A stretch of DNA of 64,000 nucleotides from CAVQEG01 sp963711465. GTDB taxonomy: Bacteria; Bacteroidota; Ignavibacteria; OLB7. Shown here in pieces: positions 35,622 through 43,851 of this stretch (position 1 is the first letter of the stretch; each line of letters begins with the position of its first letter). The position numbers and the translations under genes are program-made. The notes under the pieces were generated by a model. The model did no database searches. It was not told the origin of the DNA and worked only from the letters and a program-made list of their open reading frames with translations. The DNA is taken from the NCBI GenBank assembly GCA_963711465.1, contig CAVQEG010000001.1:186001-250000 (forward strand), written 5' to 3'.

Positions 35622-36152
35622 CCGAGCCGTCCTTCCGCACGGCACTGAGGAGCGTTGCATTTGGTGCCCGGTCCTTTCAAAGGGCAATGCGACGCATCGA
35701 TCGGACACGTACCACCGACCCACGCATACCGCGAATGCATCGATGCACGCCGGTCGCCTCCTCGGCCCGACGTGGCAGGCGATTTGCCGTGAGACCCGCG
35801 GGGCCCAAGTCCCCGTATGAGGTTCATATCCGAACGTCCACTCCCCCAGCATCAGCACGGGCGGAGCGTCCGGATGCGACCGCCGTCAACCGCTCATCAA
35901 TCAGCGTACTCATGGTGGCAGGCAATACTTCCAGCGCCGGGCGCACGGCGCTGTTGCTGCAGGTACTCCGTCGCGAACTGGATTCGCGCCGGTGCGAGAC
36001 GCGTCGTCAGGATGCGACCCCGATTCGAGTTCGCCGTCGGAAGGCATCGCCCGATGCGGCCGTCCGATGCCGCGCCACCGGAGGCGCGCCATTGAAGGCG
36101 TGATGGGGGAGGGAAGGAGGCGGTCGAACGTCCGAAGCGAACGCACAGACAG
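35622..36152. other. Non-coding region downstream of rnr
   Basis: About 530 bases with no credible gene. Short frames on both strands are Arg/Pro/Ser-rich. The only structure seen is the hairpin at 35652-35695. The rest shows no promoter, known RNA motif or repeat that I can identify. Confidence 0.5.
35652..35695 (+). terminator. 10-bp hairpin after rnr
   Basis: GCGTTGCATT (35652-35661) pairs with AATGCGACGC (35686-35695), with one G-T pair, and an inner GCCC/GGGC stem. It begins 31 bases after the rnr stop. There is no T run, so it may be a Rho-assisted terminator, a 3'-end stabiliser or part of a small RNA. Confidence 0.4.
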
Positions 36153-36161
36153 GTGATGGAA

Positions 36162-36851
36162 ATGCGAGATCGACAGAGAAGAGGTGGCGGGCGACGCGAG
36201 GATCCCCGCTACGGTCACGGCCGATACGACTATCAGCCCTGGAACGAGGATCTGGAGAGTTGGGAGGAATTCGAGCACCGGGGGCGTCCGACCCGCCGCG
36301 ATGGCGGTCCGGCCGAATCGGGACGCTCGGTGCCTCGTGACCGCGAGGCGGACCGATTCTATGACCGGAGGGGCATTCGTGACGACGCGCCGTACCGGCG
36401 TCGCGACGACGGTCGCTACTACGATCACCGTCCCCGCTACGACGAAGGTACGCTCTACGACAACCGTCCGCAGTATGACGATCGTCGGCGGTACGATGAC
36501 TATTCGCCCAACGGCGACGGTCGGGGGTATCTCGGTGGCCGCCAGTATGACGACCGACCGCGCTACGACGATCGTCGGCGCTACGACGACCGTGCACGGT
36601 ACGACGGCCATCGACCGAACGACGGCCGCCGACCGCACGGCGAGGGCGGTCAGCGCCACCCGTCCGGTCCGACGTGGCGGGCGTTTGAGGAGTGGGGTGG
36701 GACTTCCTACGGAGACGAACGGGAACAGGGCTTCGGATGGAATCGTGGTGACGACTACGCCGACCGGTACTGGTCGTATTCCTCGCGCAATCGCAACCAG
36801 GGCGACTGGTGGCGACCGCACCGTGAGGACTGGTCCGACGACTGGAGTTAG
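36162..36851 (+). CDS. Disordered Arg/Tyr/Asp-rich low-complexity protein
   Basis: 229 residues from ATG 36162, supported by AGGTGA 5 bases upstream; GTG 36153 and ATG 36156 are also in frame. The middle (residues 60-145) is a run of RYDDRRRYDD-like units, with YDDRPRYDDRRRYDDRARYD as the clearest part. The N-terminal and C-terminal segments are Trp/Glu/Arg-rich (WNEDLESWEEFEHRG, WWRPHREDWSDDWS). No signal peptide, no membrane helix, no known domain. Alternating Arg and Tyr resemble RNA-binding, phase-separating low-complexity sequences. The gene follows rnr, another protein with disordered basic ends. Open frames exist on the other strand here too, but they lack aromatic patterning and a Shine-Dalgarno. 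Confidence 0.6.
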   Translation: MRDRQRRGGGRREDPRYGHGRYDYQPWNEDLESWEEFEHRGRPTRRDGGPAESGRSVPRDREADRFYDRRGIRDDAPYRRRDDGRYYDHRPRYDEGTLYDNRPQYDDRRRYDDYSPNGDGRGYLGGRQYDDRPRYDDRRRYDDRARYDGHRPNDGRRPHGEGGQRHPSGPTWRAFEEWGGTSYGDEREQGFGWNRGDDYADRYWSYSSRNRNQGDWWRPHREDWSDDWS

Positions 36852-36891
36852 TTGTCTTTCGCTTCGCGCGTGACTGTACCGTATTTTGGAG

Positions 36892-36899
36892 GGCTGTCG
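36892..36899 (+). promoter_or_regulatory. Possible -7 element TATTTTGG before the TIGR03790-like gene
   Basis: CCGTATTTTGGAG, one base from TAnnTTTG, about 113 bases before the ATG at 37012. The -33 box is not clear. Confidence 0.35.
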
Positions 36900-37011
36900 G
36901 CCGTCTGTGCCCGGCCGGTAGCTTCCAGATATCCTGCCTCGGTGGTTTCTCCCGACCTGCCTGCACCACCGAGTCCACTGTACGGTCCCAAAGCCAATCG
37001 CGTGAGTCCAG

Positions 37012-39060
37012 ATGAGACAATTGTTCCCGCTTGCCCTTCTCGCCATCGTCCTCACTACCCTCGACTTCTCCAGCGCAGCCGCGCAGATCGCCGATTACAG
37101 CGACGTCCTTCTGGTCGTCAACCAGCGCAGCTGGGCGTCGCAGGAGATCGGCTCCTACTTCGCCGAGCGTCGCGGCATTCCTGAGAATCACATCTACCGC
37201 ATCGACGTCGATTCGAACGAGACGATCGATTCGCTCAGCTTCCAGCAACTGCGCTGGCAGATGCAGGACTGGATGCGGCAGCACGATCTGGTCGACTCGA
37301 TCAACTACATCGTCACGACCAAGGGCTGTCCGCTGCGCGTGTCGGTAAGCGTCAGCGACGACAACTCCACGGGCCTCTTCAGCGGACTTGCCTCCTTCGA
37401 GGACTGCCTGGCGCTGATGAACGGGTCCGACTCGGTGAAGATCCTGCTGGTGCAGGTCAACAATCTCACCGGCAACCGCTACTACAACTCCTCAGCGCAC
37501 TTCCGACGCAACCCGGCGACGCTGCCGATGTACCTGGTCACGCGACTCGATGCCTACTATGTCGAGCAGGTCAAGGCCTATATCCGCGCAGCCGAGACGC
37601 CGTCGCTGCTCGGCGAGGGACTCTGGGAGCTCGACATCGCCCCGGGCAGGGACAATCCCAGTTACCGCAGCTTCAACGATCAGATGCGTCGTGCCGCCAC
37701 ACTCCTCGAGGCAAAGGGCCTCAACGTCCTGCTCGACACGACCGCGACGTATCTGCACGATCAGAAGAACGTGGTCGGCTACGCGTCGTGGGGCAGCAAC
37801 GACGTCTCCTCCGGCGGCGGTGCCGAAGCCAAACCGGGCAACACCTGGCTCAACGGCTCCATTGCCGAGACGGCGGTCTCGACCGGCGGACGCACGTTCG
37901 ACACGGCCCGTCGCAGCTACGGTCAGTCGCTCGTCGCCGACTGGCTCGACGAAGGTGTCAACGGAGTCAAGGGATATACCAATGAGCCGTACCTCGTCGC
38001 CATCGCCGAACCCGATATCCTCTTCGACCGCTACACCTCCGGATTCAACCTTGCCGAGAGCTTCTGGGCGGCCTCCAAGCTCTCGGCCTGGCGCCAGGTG
38101 GTCATCGGCGACCCGAAGATGCACCTGGGGCTTCTGGCCCGGATGCCGACCGCGGCCGTCTTCTTCGGGAGCGTCGGACGCTATGACGTCGCGCGCGACA
38201 CCATCTGGATCGGCAATGCGTGGTCCTCGAATGTGATGGTGACAGGCACGACCATACAGGGGAACGACTCCACCTCGTTCGCGGCAGCGACCGTCGCTGG
38301 CGTGTCGACGATCGCCGTCGGCGACTCTGTCGGAGTCGTGGTTTCATTCCACCCCGTCGCCTACGGCGTCGCGACGGCCCAGCTTCGTCTGGAAGTCCGG
38401 CGCACTCCCGGTGACTCCATCTCGCAGGTGCAGACCGTACAGCTCACGGGTTCCGGCAGCCGCCCGGACCTCGACGTGCCGGACTCGGTGTTCTTCACGC
38501 CCACGCCTGCGCAGGACATTCCGCTGATGAACCTGTCGCAGACGGACACGGTTACGGTCGACAGTCTGCAGCTCGCCGGCACCGACGTCGGCCTCTTCGA
38601 GATCGATGCGCCCACGACGTTCCCGGTCGTTATTCCGCCGGGCCAGACTGCGATGCTGAGTGTGTCGTATTCCGGCGAACCGGGCGTGGGGAGCACCGCA
38701 CGCATCTACGTGTTCTCCAATGCCCAGGGCACCGGGCGCATCAACCTCAGCGGCCAGATGGTCAGCGACGTCGAGACTCCCGGTACATCGGACCATTCGG
38801 CGATCTCCATCTCGGCGATCCGTCCGAATCCGGCCAGCAACACGTGCGAAGTCGACTACCGTCTCCCGCGTGTGGCACACGTGCATATCGACCTGGTCGA
38901 CACGCGCGGTGCGGTGGTTGCCTCAATGCTCGACGCAACGCTCGAGGCCGGCGAGCACGCTGTCGCCCTCGACGTCTCCGCGCTGCCCTCGGGCGTCTAT
39001 CACCTGCGCCTCGATGTCAACGGGCGAGCGTCGATCCGATCCCTCGTGATCACGCGGTAG
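37012..39060 (+). CDS. TIGR03790-family secreted protein with T9SS C-terminal sorting domain
   Basis: 682 residues. A signal peptide ends near FSSAAAQ. Residues 25-380 match the TIGR03790 family of unknown function (YSDVLLVVNQRSWASQEIGS, YFAERRGIPENHIYRIDVD, and QDWMRQHDLVDSINYIVTTK). Next come about 190 residues of beta-sandwich modules (SVFFTPTPAQDIPL, SVSYSGEPGVGSTARIYVFS). The last 80 residues are a type A T9SS sorting domain: IRPNPASNTCEVDYRLP, HIDLVDTRGAVV, and ALPSGVYHLRLDVNGRASIR. The protein is therefore sent across the outer membrane by the type IX system and cleaved or anchored at the surface. Catalytic residues are not obvious. Confidence 0.88.
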   Translation: MRQLFPLALLAIVLTTLDFSSAAAQIADYSDVLLVVNQRSWASQEIGSYFAERRGIPENHIYRIDVDSNETIDSLSFQQLRWQMQDWMRQHDLVDSINYIVTTKGCPLRVSVSVSDDNSTGLFSGLASFEDCLALMNGSDSVKILLVQVNNLTGNRYYNSSAHFRRNPATLPMYLVTRLDAYYVEQVKAYIRAAETPSLLGEGLWELDIAPGRDNPSYRSFNDQMRRAATLLEAKGLNVLLDTTATYLHDQKNVVGYASWGSNDVSSGGGAEAKPGNTWLNGSIAETAVSTGGRTFDTARRSYGQSLVADWLDEGVNGVKGYTNEPYLVAIAEPDILFDRYTSGFNLAESFWAASKLSAWRQVVIGDPKMHLGLLARMPTAAVFFGSVGRYDVARDTIWIGNAWSSNVMVTGTTIQGNDSTSFAAATVAGVSTIAVGDSVGVVVSFHPVAYGVATAQLRLEVRRTPGDSISQVQTVQLTGSGSRPDLDVPDSVFFTPTPAQDIPLMNLSQTDTVTVDSLQLAGTDVGLFEIDAPTTFPVVIPPGQTAMLSVSYSGEPGVGSTARIYVFSNAQGTGRINLSGQMVSDVETPGTSDHSAISISAIRPNPASNTCEVDYRLPRVAHVHIDLVDTRGAVVASMLDATLEAGEHAVALDVSALPSGVYHLRLDVNGRASIRSLVITR

Positions 39061-39105
39061 ACCCTTTGCATTCTTCCTTCCAAATCCATACGACACCAGC
39101 GACCA

Positions 39106-41040
39106 ATGCCAGCAGAAGAGACCTTCGAGTTCCAGACCGAGGCACGCCAGCTCCTGGATCTGATGATCCATTCGGTCTACTCCAACAAGGACATCTTCCT
39201 TCGCGAGCTGATCTCCAACGCCTCCGACGCGCTCGACAAGCTTCGTATCGAAGCCCTCAAGAGCGAGGAGATCGCCATGCCGGAGGAACCGCACATCCGC
39301 ATCGAACCGGATCCGGGCCAGCACACGCTGTCGGTGATCGACAACGGCATCGGGATGAACCGGGAGGAACTCATCCGGAACATCGGGACGATCGCCCGTT
39401 CGGGAACGCGCGAGTACCTCGAGATGCTCAGGGCCGGCAAGGGCGAATCCGCCGTCAGCGAGGAGCTCATCGGTCAGTTCGGTGTCGGATTCTACTCCAC
39501 GTTCATGGTCGCCGATCGCGTGACGGTACTGACCCGTCGCGTCGGCGAGGAATCCGGCTGGTTGTGGGAATCCACCGGCGACGGGACGTATTCACTGCAG
39601 GAGGACCGACGGCCCACGCACGGAACGACGGTCACGCTCCATCTGAAGCCGCACGATCAGGAGGACGCGCTTGACGACTACACGCAGGAGTGGGTCATCC
39701 GCCGGATCGTCAAGCACTACTCCGACTTCGTCACCTACCCGATCCTGATGCGCGTCGAACGACAGGAGCCTGCGCACGACGCCGACGGCAACGTCGTGGA
39801 GGGGAGTTCGGAAACCGTCACCGTCGACGAGACGCTCAACTCGATGAAGGCGATCTGGCGGCGGCCCAAGTCCGACGTCACCCAGGAGGAGTACAACGAA
39901 TTCTACAAACACATCTCCCACGACTGGACCGATCCGCTGGAGACGATCTACCTGCGGGCCGAAGGGACGATGGAGTACTACGCGCTGCTGTTCATCCCGC
40001 AGAAGGCGCCGTTCGATCTGTTCATGCAGGAGGGACAGCGTGGACTGCACCTGTACGTCAAGCGCGTGTTCATCATGGACGATGCCGAAGAAATCGTCCC
40101 GATGTACCTGCGGTTCGTTCGCGGCGTCGTCGACTCGGAGGATCTGTCGCTGAACATATCGCGGGAAATACTGCAGCAGAACCGTCAGATCACGCTCATG
40201 CGAAAGCGGATCACCGGCAAGGTGCTCGACACGCTGGGAGAAATGAAGGCGGGTGAGGATGATCGCTACGTGAGGTTCTGGACGGAATTCGGACGAGTGC
40301 TCAAGGAGGGAATTCTCCAGGATCACGACAACCGTCAGACGCTGCTCGATCTGATGCTCGTACACTCGACCGCCTCGGACGAGCTGACGACGCTCAGCGA
40401 CTACGTCGGGCGAATGCAGCAGGGGCAGGAGCACATCTACTACATCACCGGAGAGGATCGCGCGGTGATGGCCTCGTCGCCGCACCTCGAGGCGTTCCGC
40501 GCACGCGGCATCGAGGTTCTTCTGCTCTCAGATCCGGTCGACGCCGTGTGGACCTCGAGCGTGGATGCGTTTGAAGAACATCAGCTGCGGTCGGTGGCAC
40601 GCGGGGCGGTGGACATCGGAACCGAGGAGGAGAAGAAGGAATTCGAAGAGAAGCGCCGCGACCGGCTGACGACCTACGGGCCGATCCTCGCGGCACTGCA
40701 GGAGCGGCTCGCCGACCACGTCAAGGAGGTCCGGCTCACCGATCGGCTCCGGGAGTCGGCGTCCTGTCTTGTCGCCGACGAGGGGGCCATGACGCCGCAG
40801 ATGGAGCAGCTGATGCGCGCAATGGGACAGGATGTTCCCCAGTCCCGTCGGATCATGGAACTCAACCCCGATCATCCCGTGCTGGCGCGGCTGCACGAAG
40901 CGTACGAGGCCGATCACGCGACGCCGCTGCTGGATACCTACGCCGAGTTGCTCTTTGGACAGGCGCTGCTGGCCGAGGGCAGCCCGCTCCCCGATCCGGC
41001 GCGGTTCAGCCGTCTCGTCGGCGAACTGATGGTGAAATGA
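39106..41040 (+). CDS. htpG: HtpG (Hsp90-family) chaperone
   Basis: 644 residues, a cytoplasmic ATP-dependent chaperone dimer. ETFEFQTEARQLLDLMIHSV, FLRELISNASDALDKLR, and NGIGMNREELIRNIGTIARS form the N-terminal ATP-binding domain; GQFGVGFYSTFMV, then the middle-domain block YLRFVRGVVDSEDLSLNISR follow, and the C-terminal dimerisation part ends with ELNPDHPVLARL. All parts are full length. I see no CIRCE operator or heat-shock element upstream. The stop codon overlaps the start of the next gene by 4 bases (ATGA). Confidence 0.97.
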   Translation: MPAEETFEFQTEARQLLDLMIHSVYSNKDIFLRELISNASDALDKLRIEALKSEEIAMPEEPHIRIEPDPGQHTLSVIDNGIGMNREELIRNIGTIARSGTREYLEMLRAGKGESAVSEELIGQFGVGFYSTFMVADRVTVLTRRVGEESGWLWESTGDGTYSLQEDRRPTHGTTVTLHLKPHDQEDALDDYTQEWVIRRIVKHYSDFVTYPILMRVERQEPAHDADGNVVEGSSETVTVDETLNSMKAIWRRPKSDVTQEEYNEFYKHISHDWTDPLETIYLRAEGTMEYYALLFIPQKAPFDLFMQEGQRGLHLYVKRVFIMDDAEEIVPMYLRFVRGVVDSEDLSLNISREILQQNRQITLMRKRITGKVLDTLGEMKAGEDDRYVRFWTEFGRVLKEGILQDHDNRQTLLDLMLVHSTASDELTTLSDYVGRMQQGQEHIYYITGEDRAVMASSPHLEAFRARGIEVLLLSDPVDAVWTSSVDAFEEHQLRSVARGAVDIGTEEEKKEFEEKRRDRLTTYGPILAALQERLADHVKEVRLTDRLRESASCLVADEGAMTPQMEQLMRAMGQDVPQSRRIMELNPDHPVLARLHEAYEADHATPLLDTYAELLFGQALLAEGSPLPDPARFSRLVGELMVK

Positions 41041-41534
41041 ATTCGACGCATCCGCACTCCACTGACCCATCGATGACCTTCGAAACCAACTCCGGCACCT
41101 GCAGCGTCGCGCCCGATGCAATCGTCGTCGAAACGCAGCCGCAGGGGCTGCTGATCGGACATCTCCACGCATCATCCCACCGGAAGCGCCTGGTGTTCTA
41201 TTCCGGCGGTTGTCTGCTGGCATTCGCCGCGGCGATCGTCGCGTGGGTCCGGGGCGACTGGATCGTGACGGTCGCCGGGTTCGCCTTCGGCGCGTGGATG
41301 CTGCAGGGGCTGGTGGCAAGCTGGCGGATAGAGGAGAGCGTCACGATCCCGATCATCAGCATCGACGTCGTCGACGTCGTCCGGCCGGCACGCGGAGCCG
41401 GCTGCTTCGAAGTGCACTACACTGACGAGGGAACGCGTCGGACACGGAAGATCCGTCCGTCGAACGACGGCGAATTCCTGCGCGGACACCGACTGCTCTT
41501 CGACGTGATCGGTGACCGTCTGCGCGACGATTGA
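41037..41534 (+). CDS. Small membrane protein of unknown function, coupled to htpG
   Basis: 165 residues. The ATG overlaps the htpG stop by 4 bases, so it is translationally coupled. Two membrane helices are visible (LVFYSGGCLLAFAAAIVAWV and WIVTVAGFAFGAWMLQGLVA), followed by a hydrophilic beta-rich domain with a RTRKIRPSNDGEFLRGHRLL segment that resembles a bacterial PH-like fold. That would fit a cytoplasmic domain at the inner membrane. No family is recognised with confidence. Confidence 0.6.
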   Translation: MNSTHPHSTDPSMTFETNSGTCSVAPDAIVVETQPQGLLIGHLHASSHRKRLVFYSGGCLLAFAAAIVAWVRGDWIVTVAGFAFGAWMLQGLVASWRIEESVTIPIISIDVVDVVRPARGAGCFEVHYTDEGTRRTRKIRPSNDGEFLRGHRLLFDVIGDRLRDD

Positions 41535-41545
41535 GCGCCACGGCA

Positions 41546-42622
41546 ATGACCCCTTCGGAGCATCGCACACCCGGCCACACCGCCCCGCGGACATCCGCCC
41601 GACGTCGCCCGTGCGTCGGCACGGGACGGCTGCGTGCCTCGATCGCCGTCCTCGCGCTGATCGCCGTCTGGCCCCTTCGACAGTCTGCGCTCGCACAGCC
41701 GACCATCGACGCCTGGGTCGCGGAGGATTCGACGATGATCACCCATGCGATCGAGACGATCCGGAACCGCCCCGACAGCATTCTGACGATCGATGCCCGG
41801 GCGGGAGGCCGCGACGATTCGCTCGGATTCGGCTATACCTACCGCGTCACCACGACTCCCGGTGCCTACGCGACCATCCGTCTGAAGGTGGTGCTCCACG
41901 ACGGACATCCGATCTCGTTCTCCGCGACACCGCTGCTCCCCTTCGGCTTCCACTCGCTCTACAAACGCTATCGCGAATTCTATCGACCCCTTTTCGAAAT
42001 CGGTTCCGACAGTCTCCCGCGTCCCTACCTGTGGCGGACGTTCAAGGTCGACGCTCCGATCGAAGACGATGCGTTCGAGCGCGGTGTTCCGCTGCTGCGG
42101 CACAATGAAGAGCACCGCGATCTGATCGACCTGCTGATGACACCGTACGCCGGCATCGAGTACGGATGTCCGCAGCTGGTGGGAGAGGAGGGCTTCGACA
42201 ATCGGCGGATCTACAATCAGCTCCGTCCGTCGATGAGCTACCGGGTGGCGGTGTACCTGCTTCGCAGCGTCAATCCCGCGACGCGGCTGACGGCGATCGA
42301 GTACCTGAAGCAGCATCCGGAGTATCTGAAGCGCGCCCGCCTGCGTCACGACATTGAAACCGTGGTCCAGGCATGTCCGCTCGTGCGAACGCGTGTGCGG
42401 GGACGGCGGGTGTTGGACAACGCTCGAACGCTCGTCGACCGATTCAGCGACTCGATCTGCGATCCAGCCGAGGCCGCAATCGCACGCACCTCCGGAACGA
42501 CGCCCGACTCCACCGGGGGCAGTTCGATGGCGCGCAAGGACGACCACCGCAGCCGCGGCGGACTCTGGCCCGTCGACGACGCCGATCTCCAGCCGATCGA
42601 CACTGACGACAGGGAGAAGTAG
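41546..42622 (+). CDS. Secreted protein of unknown function, third gene of the htpG cluster
   Basis: 358 residues from ATG 41546; a TTG at 41531, overlapping the previous stop, is also in frame. After an Arg-rich start comes a membrane/signal segment (IAVLALIAVWPLRQSALAQ). The mature part has a beta-rich half (LGFGYTYRVTTTPGAYATIR) and a helical half with a Cys near QLVGEEGFDNRRIYNQLR and a Tyr-rich segment (IEYLKQHPEYLKRARLRHD). No family recognised. It ends 7 bases before the end of the convergent TPR gene. Confidence 0.65.
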   Translation: MTPSEHRTPGHTAPRTSARRRPCVGTGRLRASIAVLALIAVWPLRQSALAQPTIDAWVAEDSTMITHAIETIRNRPDSILTIDARAGGRDDSLGFGYTYRVTTTPGAYATIRLKVVLHDGHPISFSATPLLPFGFHSLYKRYREFYRPLFEIGSDSLPRPYLWRTFKVDAPIEDDAFERGVPLLRHNEEHRDLIDLLMTPYAGIEYGCPQLVGEEGFDNRRIYNQLRPSMSYRVAVYLLRSVNPATRLTAIEYLKQHPEYLKRARLRHDIETVVQACPLVRTRVRGRRVLDNARTLVDRFSDSICDPAEAAIARTSGTTPDSTGGSSMARKDDHRSRGGLWPVDDADLQPIDTDDREK

Positions 42623-42629
42623 CCTCAGC

Positions 42630-43523
42630 TTACGCTACGCCGCCCAGCTCCTTCATCCGCGCGAGTCGATCGGGTTCCTCCGCGCTGAGCCACTGATCCT
42701 CCGACAACAGTTCGTACGCACGTGCGAAGGAGGGGCGTGCCTCCTCGAGGCGTCTGAGAGCGGTGAGGCACTCGCCGATTTCCTCGTGGACGTACCCGGT
42801 GTCGGTGCGTCCGCGATCCTTGGCCTCGCGAAGTACCTCGCGTTGAATCTCCAGCGCCTCCGCAGCCCGTCCCAGCGATCGAAGCGCGCGTCCCACCGAC
42901 CAGCGCGCGATTTCGAGCTCTGTCTGGTTGCGTCCGGTCTCCTGAAAGATCACCCGGTGCCACTCGACGTTCCGCCGGAAGTATTCCAGCGCCTTCTCGT
43001 ACTGCCCGAGATCGTGGTAGGTCCAGGCGACGTTGTTCGTCAGCGGACCGATCCATCCACGGGTGCGTTCTTCGGTTGATCCTTCGGCGAGATCGATCGC
43101 GCGTTCGAACCAGACGACCGCCCGCTCGGGCACCTCGGCGATGGCCAGCATGTGCGCCGCGTCGGCCGCGTCGAAGGAATCATCGAGCTCGGTGGCCATC
43201 TGCCAGGCTCGTTCGAACAAGGGGACGGCGCTCGCGGGATCGCCGGCGGACCGATGGGCGCGACCGCGCTCGAGCAGCAGGCGAACGTGTGGAATCGAGG
43301 CGTCCGGACCGATGAGCACTTCGGCTTCGTCGAGGGTCCGATGGGCGTCATCGAAGCGTCGCTGCAGGCCGCGTGAACGCGCCAGCTGCGTGAGCAGTTC
43401 GCCGTGGCGAAGCGGTTCGGCGCGGAAGGAGTCGACGACCTCGAGGAACCGTCGTTCCGATTCCGCGGGATCGGAGTAGTCCCACAGTTGGTCGATGCGT
43501 GATCGGTCGGTGCTCTGGTCCAT
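42630..43523 (-). CDS. Tetratricopeptide-repeat protein
   Basis: About 297 residues from ATG 43523; a GTG at 43535 is also in frame. It is a chain of TPR helix pairs, such as RLLLERGRAHRSAGDPASAV, NNVAWTYHDLGQYEKALEYF, and YVHEEIGECLTALRRLEEAR. There is no signal peptide or other domain, so it is probably a cytoplasmic adaptor or regulator. A good -7 element lies 29 bases before the GTG. Partners are unknown. Confidence 0.78.
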   Translation of the reverse strand: MDQSTDRSRIDQLWDYSDPAESERRFLEVVDSFRAEPLRHGELLTQLARSRGLQRRFDDAHRTLDEAEVLIGPDASIPHVRLLLERGRAHRSAGDPASAVPLFERAWQMATELDDSFDAADAAHMLAIAEVPERAVVWFERAIDLAEGSTEERTRGWIGPLTNNVAWTYHDLGQYEKALEYFRRNVEWHRVIFQETGRNQTELEIARWSVGRALRSLGRAAEALEIQREVLREAKDRGRTDTGYVHEEIGECLTALRRLEEARPSFARAYELLSEDQWLSAEEPDRLARMKELGGVA

Positions 43524-43563
43524 GGCGGATTGCACTGGTTGGCGGAGGCTCTCGGCTCGGCGG

Positions 43564-43571
43564 CAAAGCTA
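43564..43571 (-). promoter_or_regulatory. -7 element TAGCTTTG of the TPR gene
   Basis: On the minus strand GCGTAGCTTTGCC, an exact TAnnTTTG match. The block around it matches the GNAT promoter at 1621 in 17 of 18 bases. Confidence 0.6.
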
Positions 43572-43716
43572 CGCATCGGTCGGCAGTCGGGAGGGCACGG
43601 GTGCCGGGCGACGATGGACGGCGCTCGACGGAGACGCAGGGCCGTCGGCAATTGTGCGTTCAATGCGGGCATCTATTGTGTAATGAAAATTCTTGACGTG
43701 GCATGAACGATTCCGG

Positions 43717-43748
43717 TTCCAAACGTCCTCGCGGATTCTCTATATTTG
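43717..43748 (+). promoter_or_regulatory. Promoter of the retropepsin-PDZ gene
   Basis: TTC at 43717-43719 (within GGTTCC), 21 bases, then TATATTTG at 43741-43748. The gene starts at 43852, giving a leader of about 95 bases. Confidence 0.6.
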
Positions 43749-43851
43749 GCCGTTCGATTGAGGCAGCCGGCACTGTTGAAATCACCATCCAAGCACCGAA
43801 GCGATCCTGAACGTTCGTTCGATTTCCGAATCCGCATTGCATTGAACCCCG

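Noticed and set aside
36007..37284. Long minus-strand frames opposite the RYD-rich gene and the start of the TIGR03790-like gene
   Set aside because: They overlap a clear gene at 37012, lack a Shine-Dalgarno, and are poor in aromatic residues. The plus frame has AGGTGA and a balanced Trp/Tyr/Glu composition.
39061..39105. Search for a CIRCE operator before htpG
   Set aside because: No TTAGCACTC-type inverted repeat is present in the 45-base gap.
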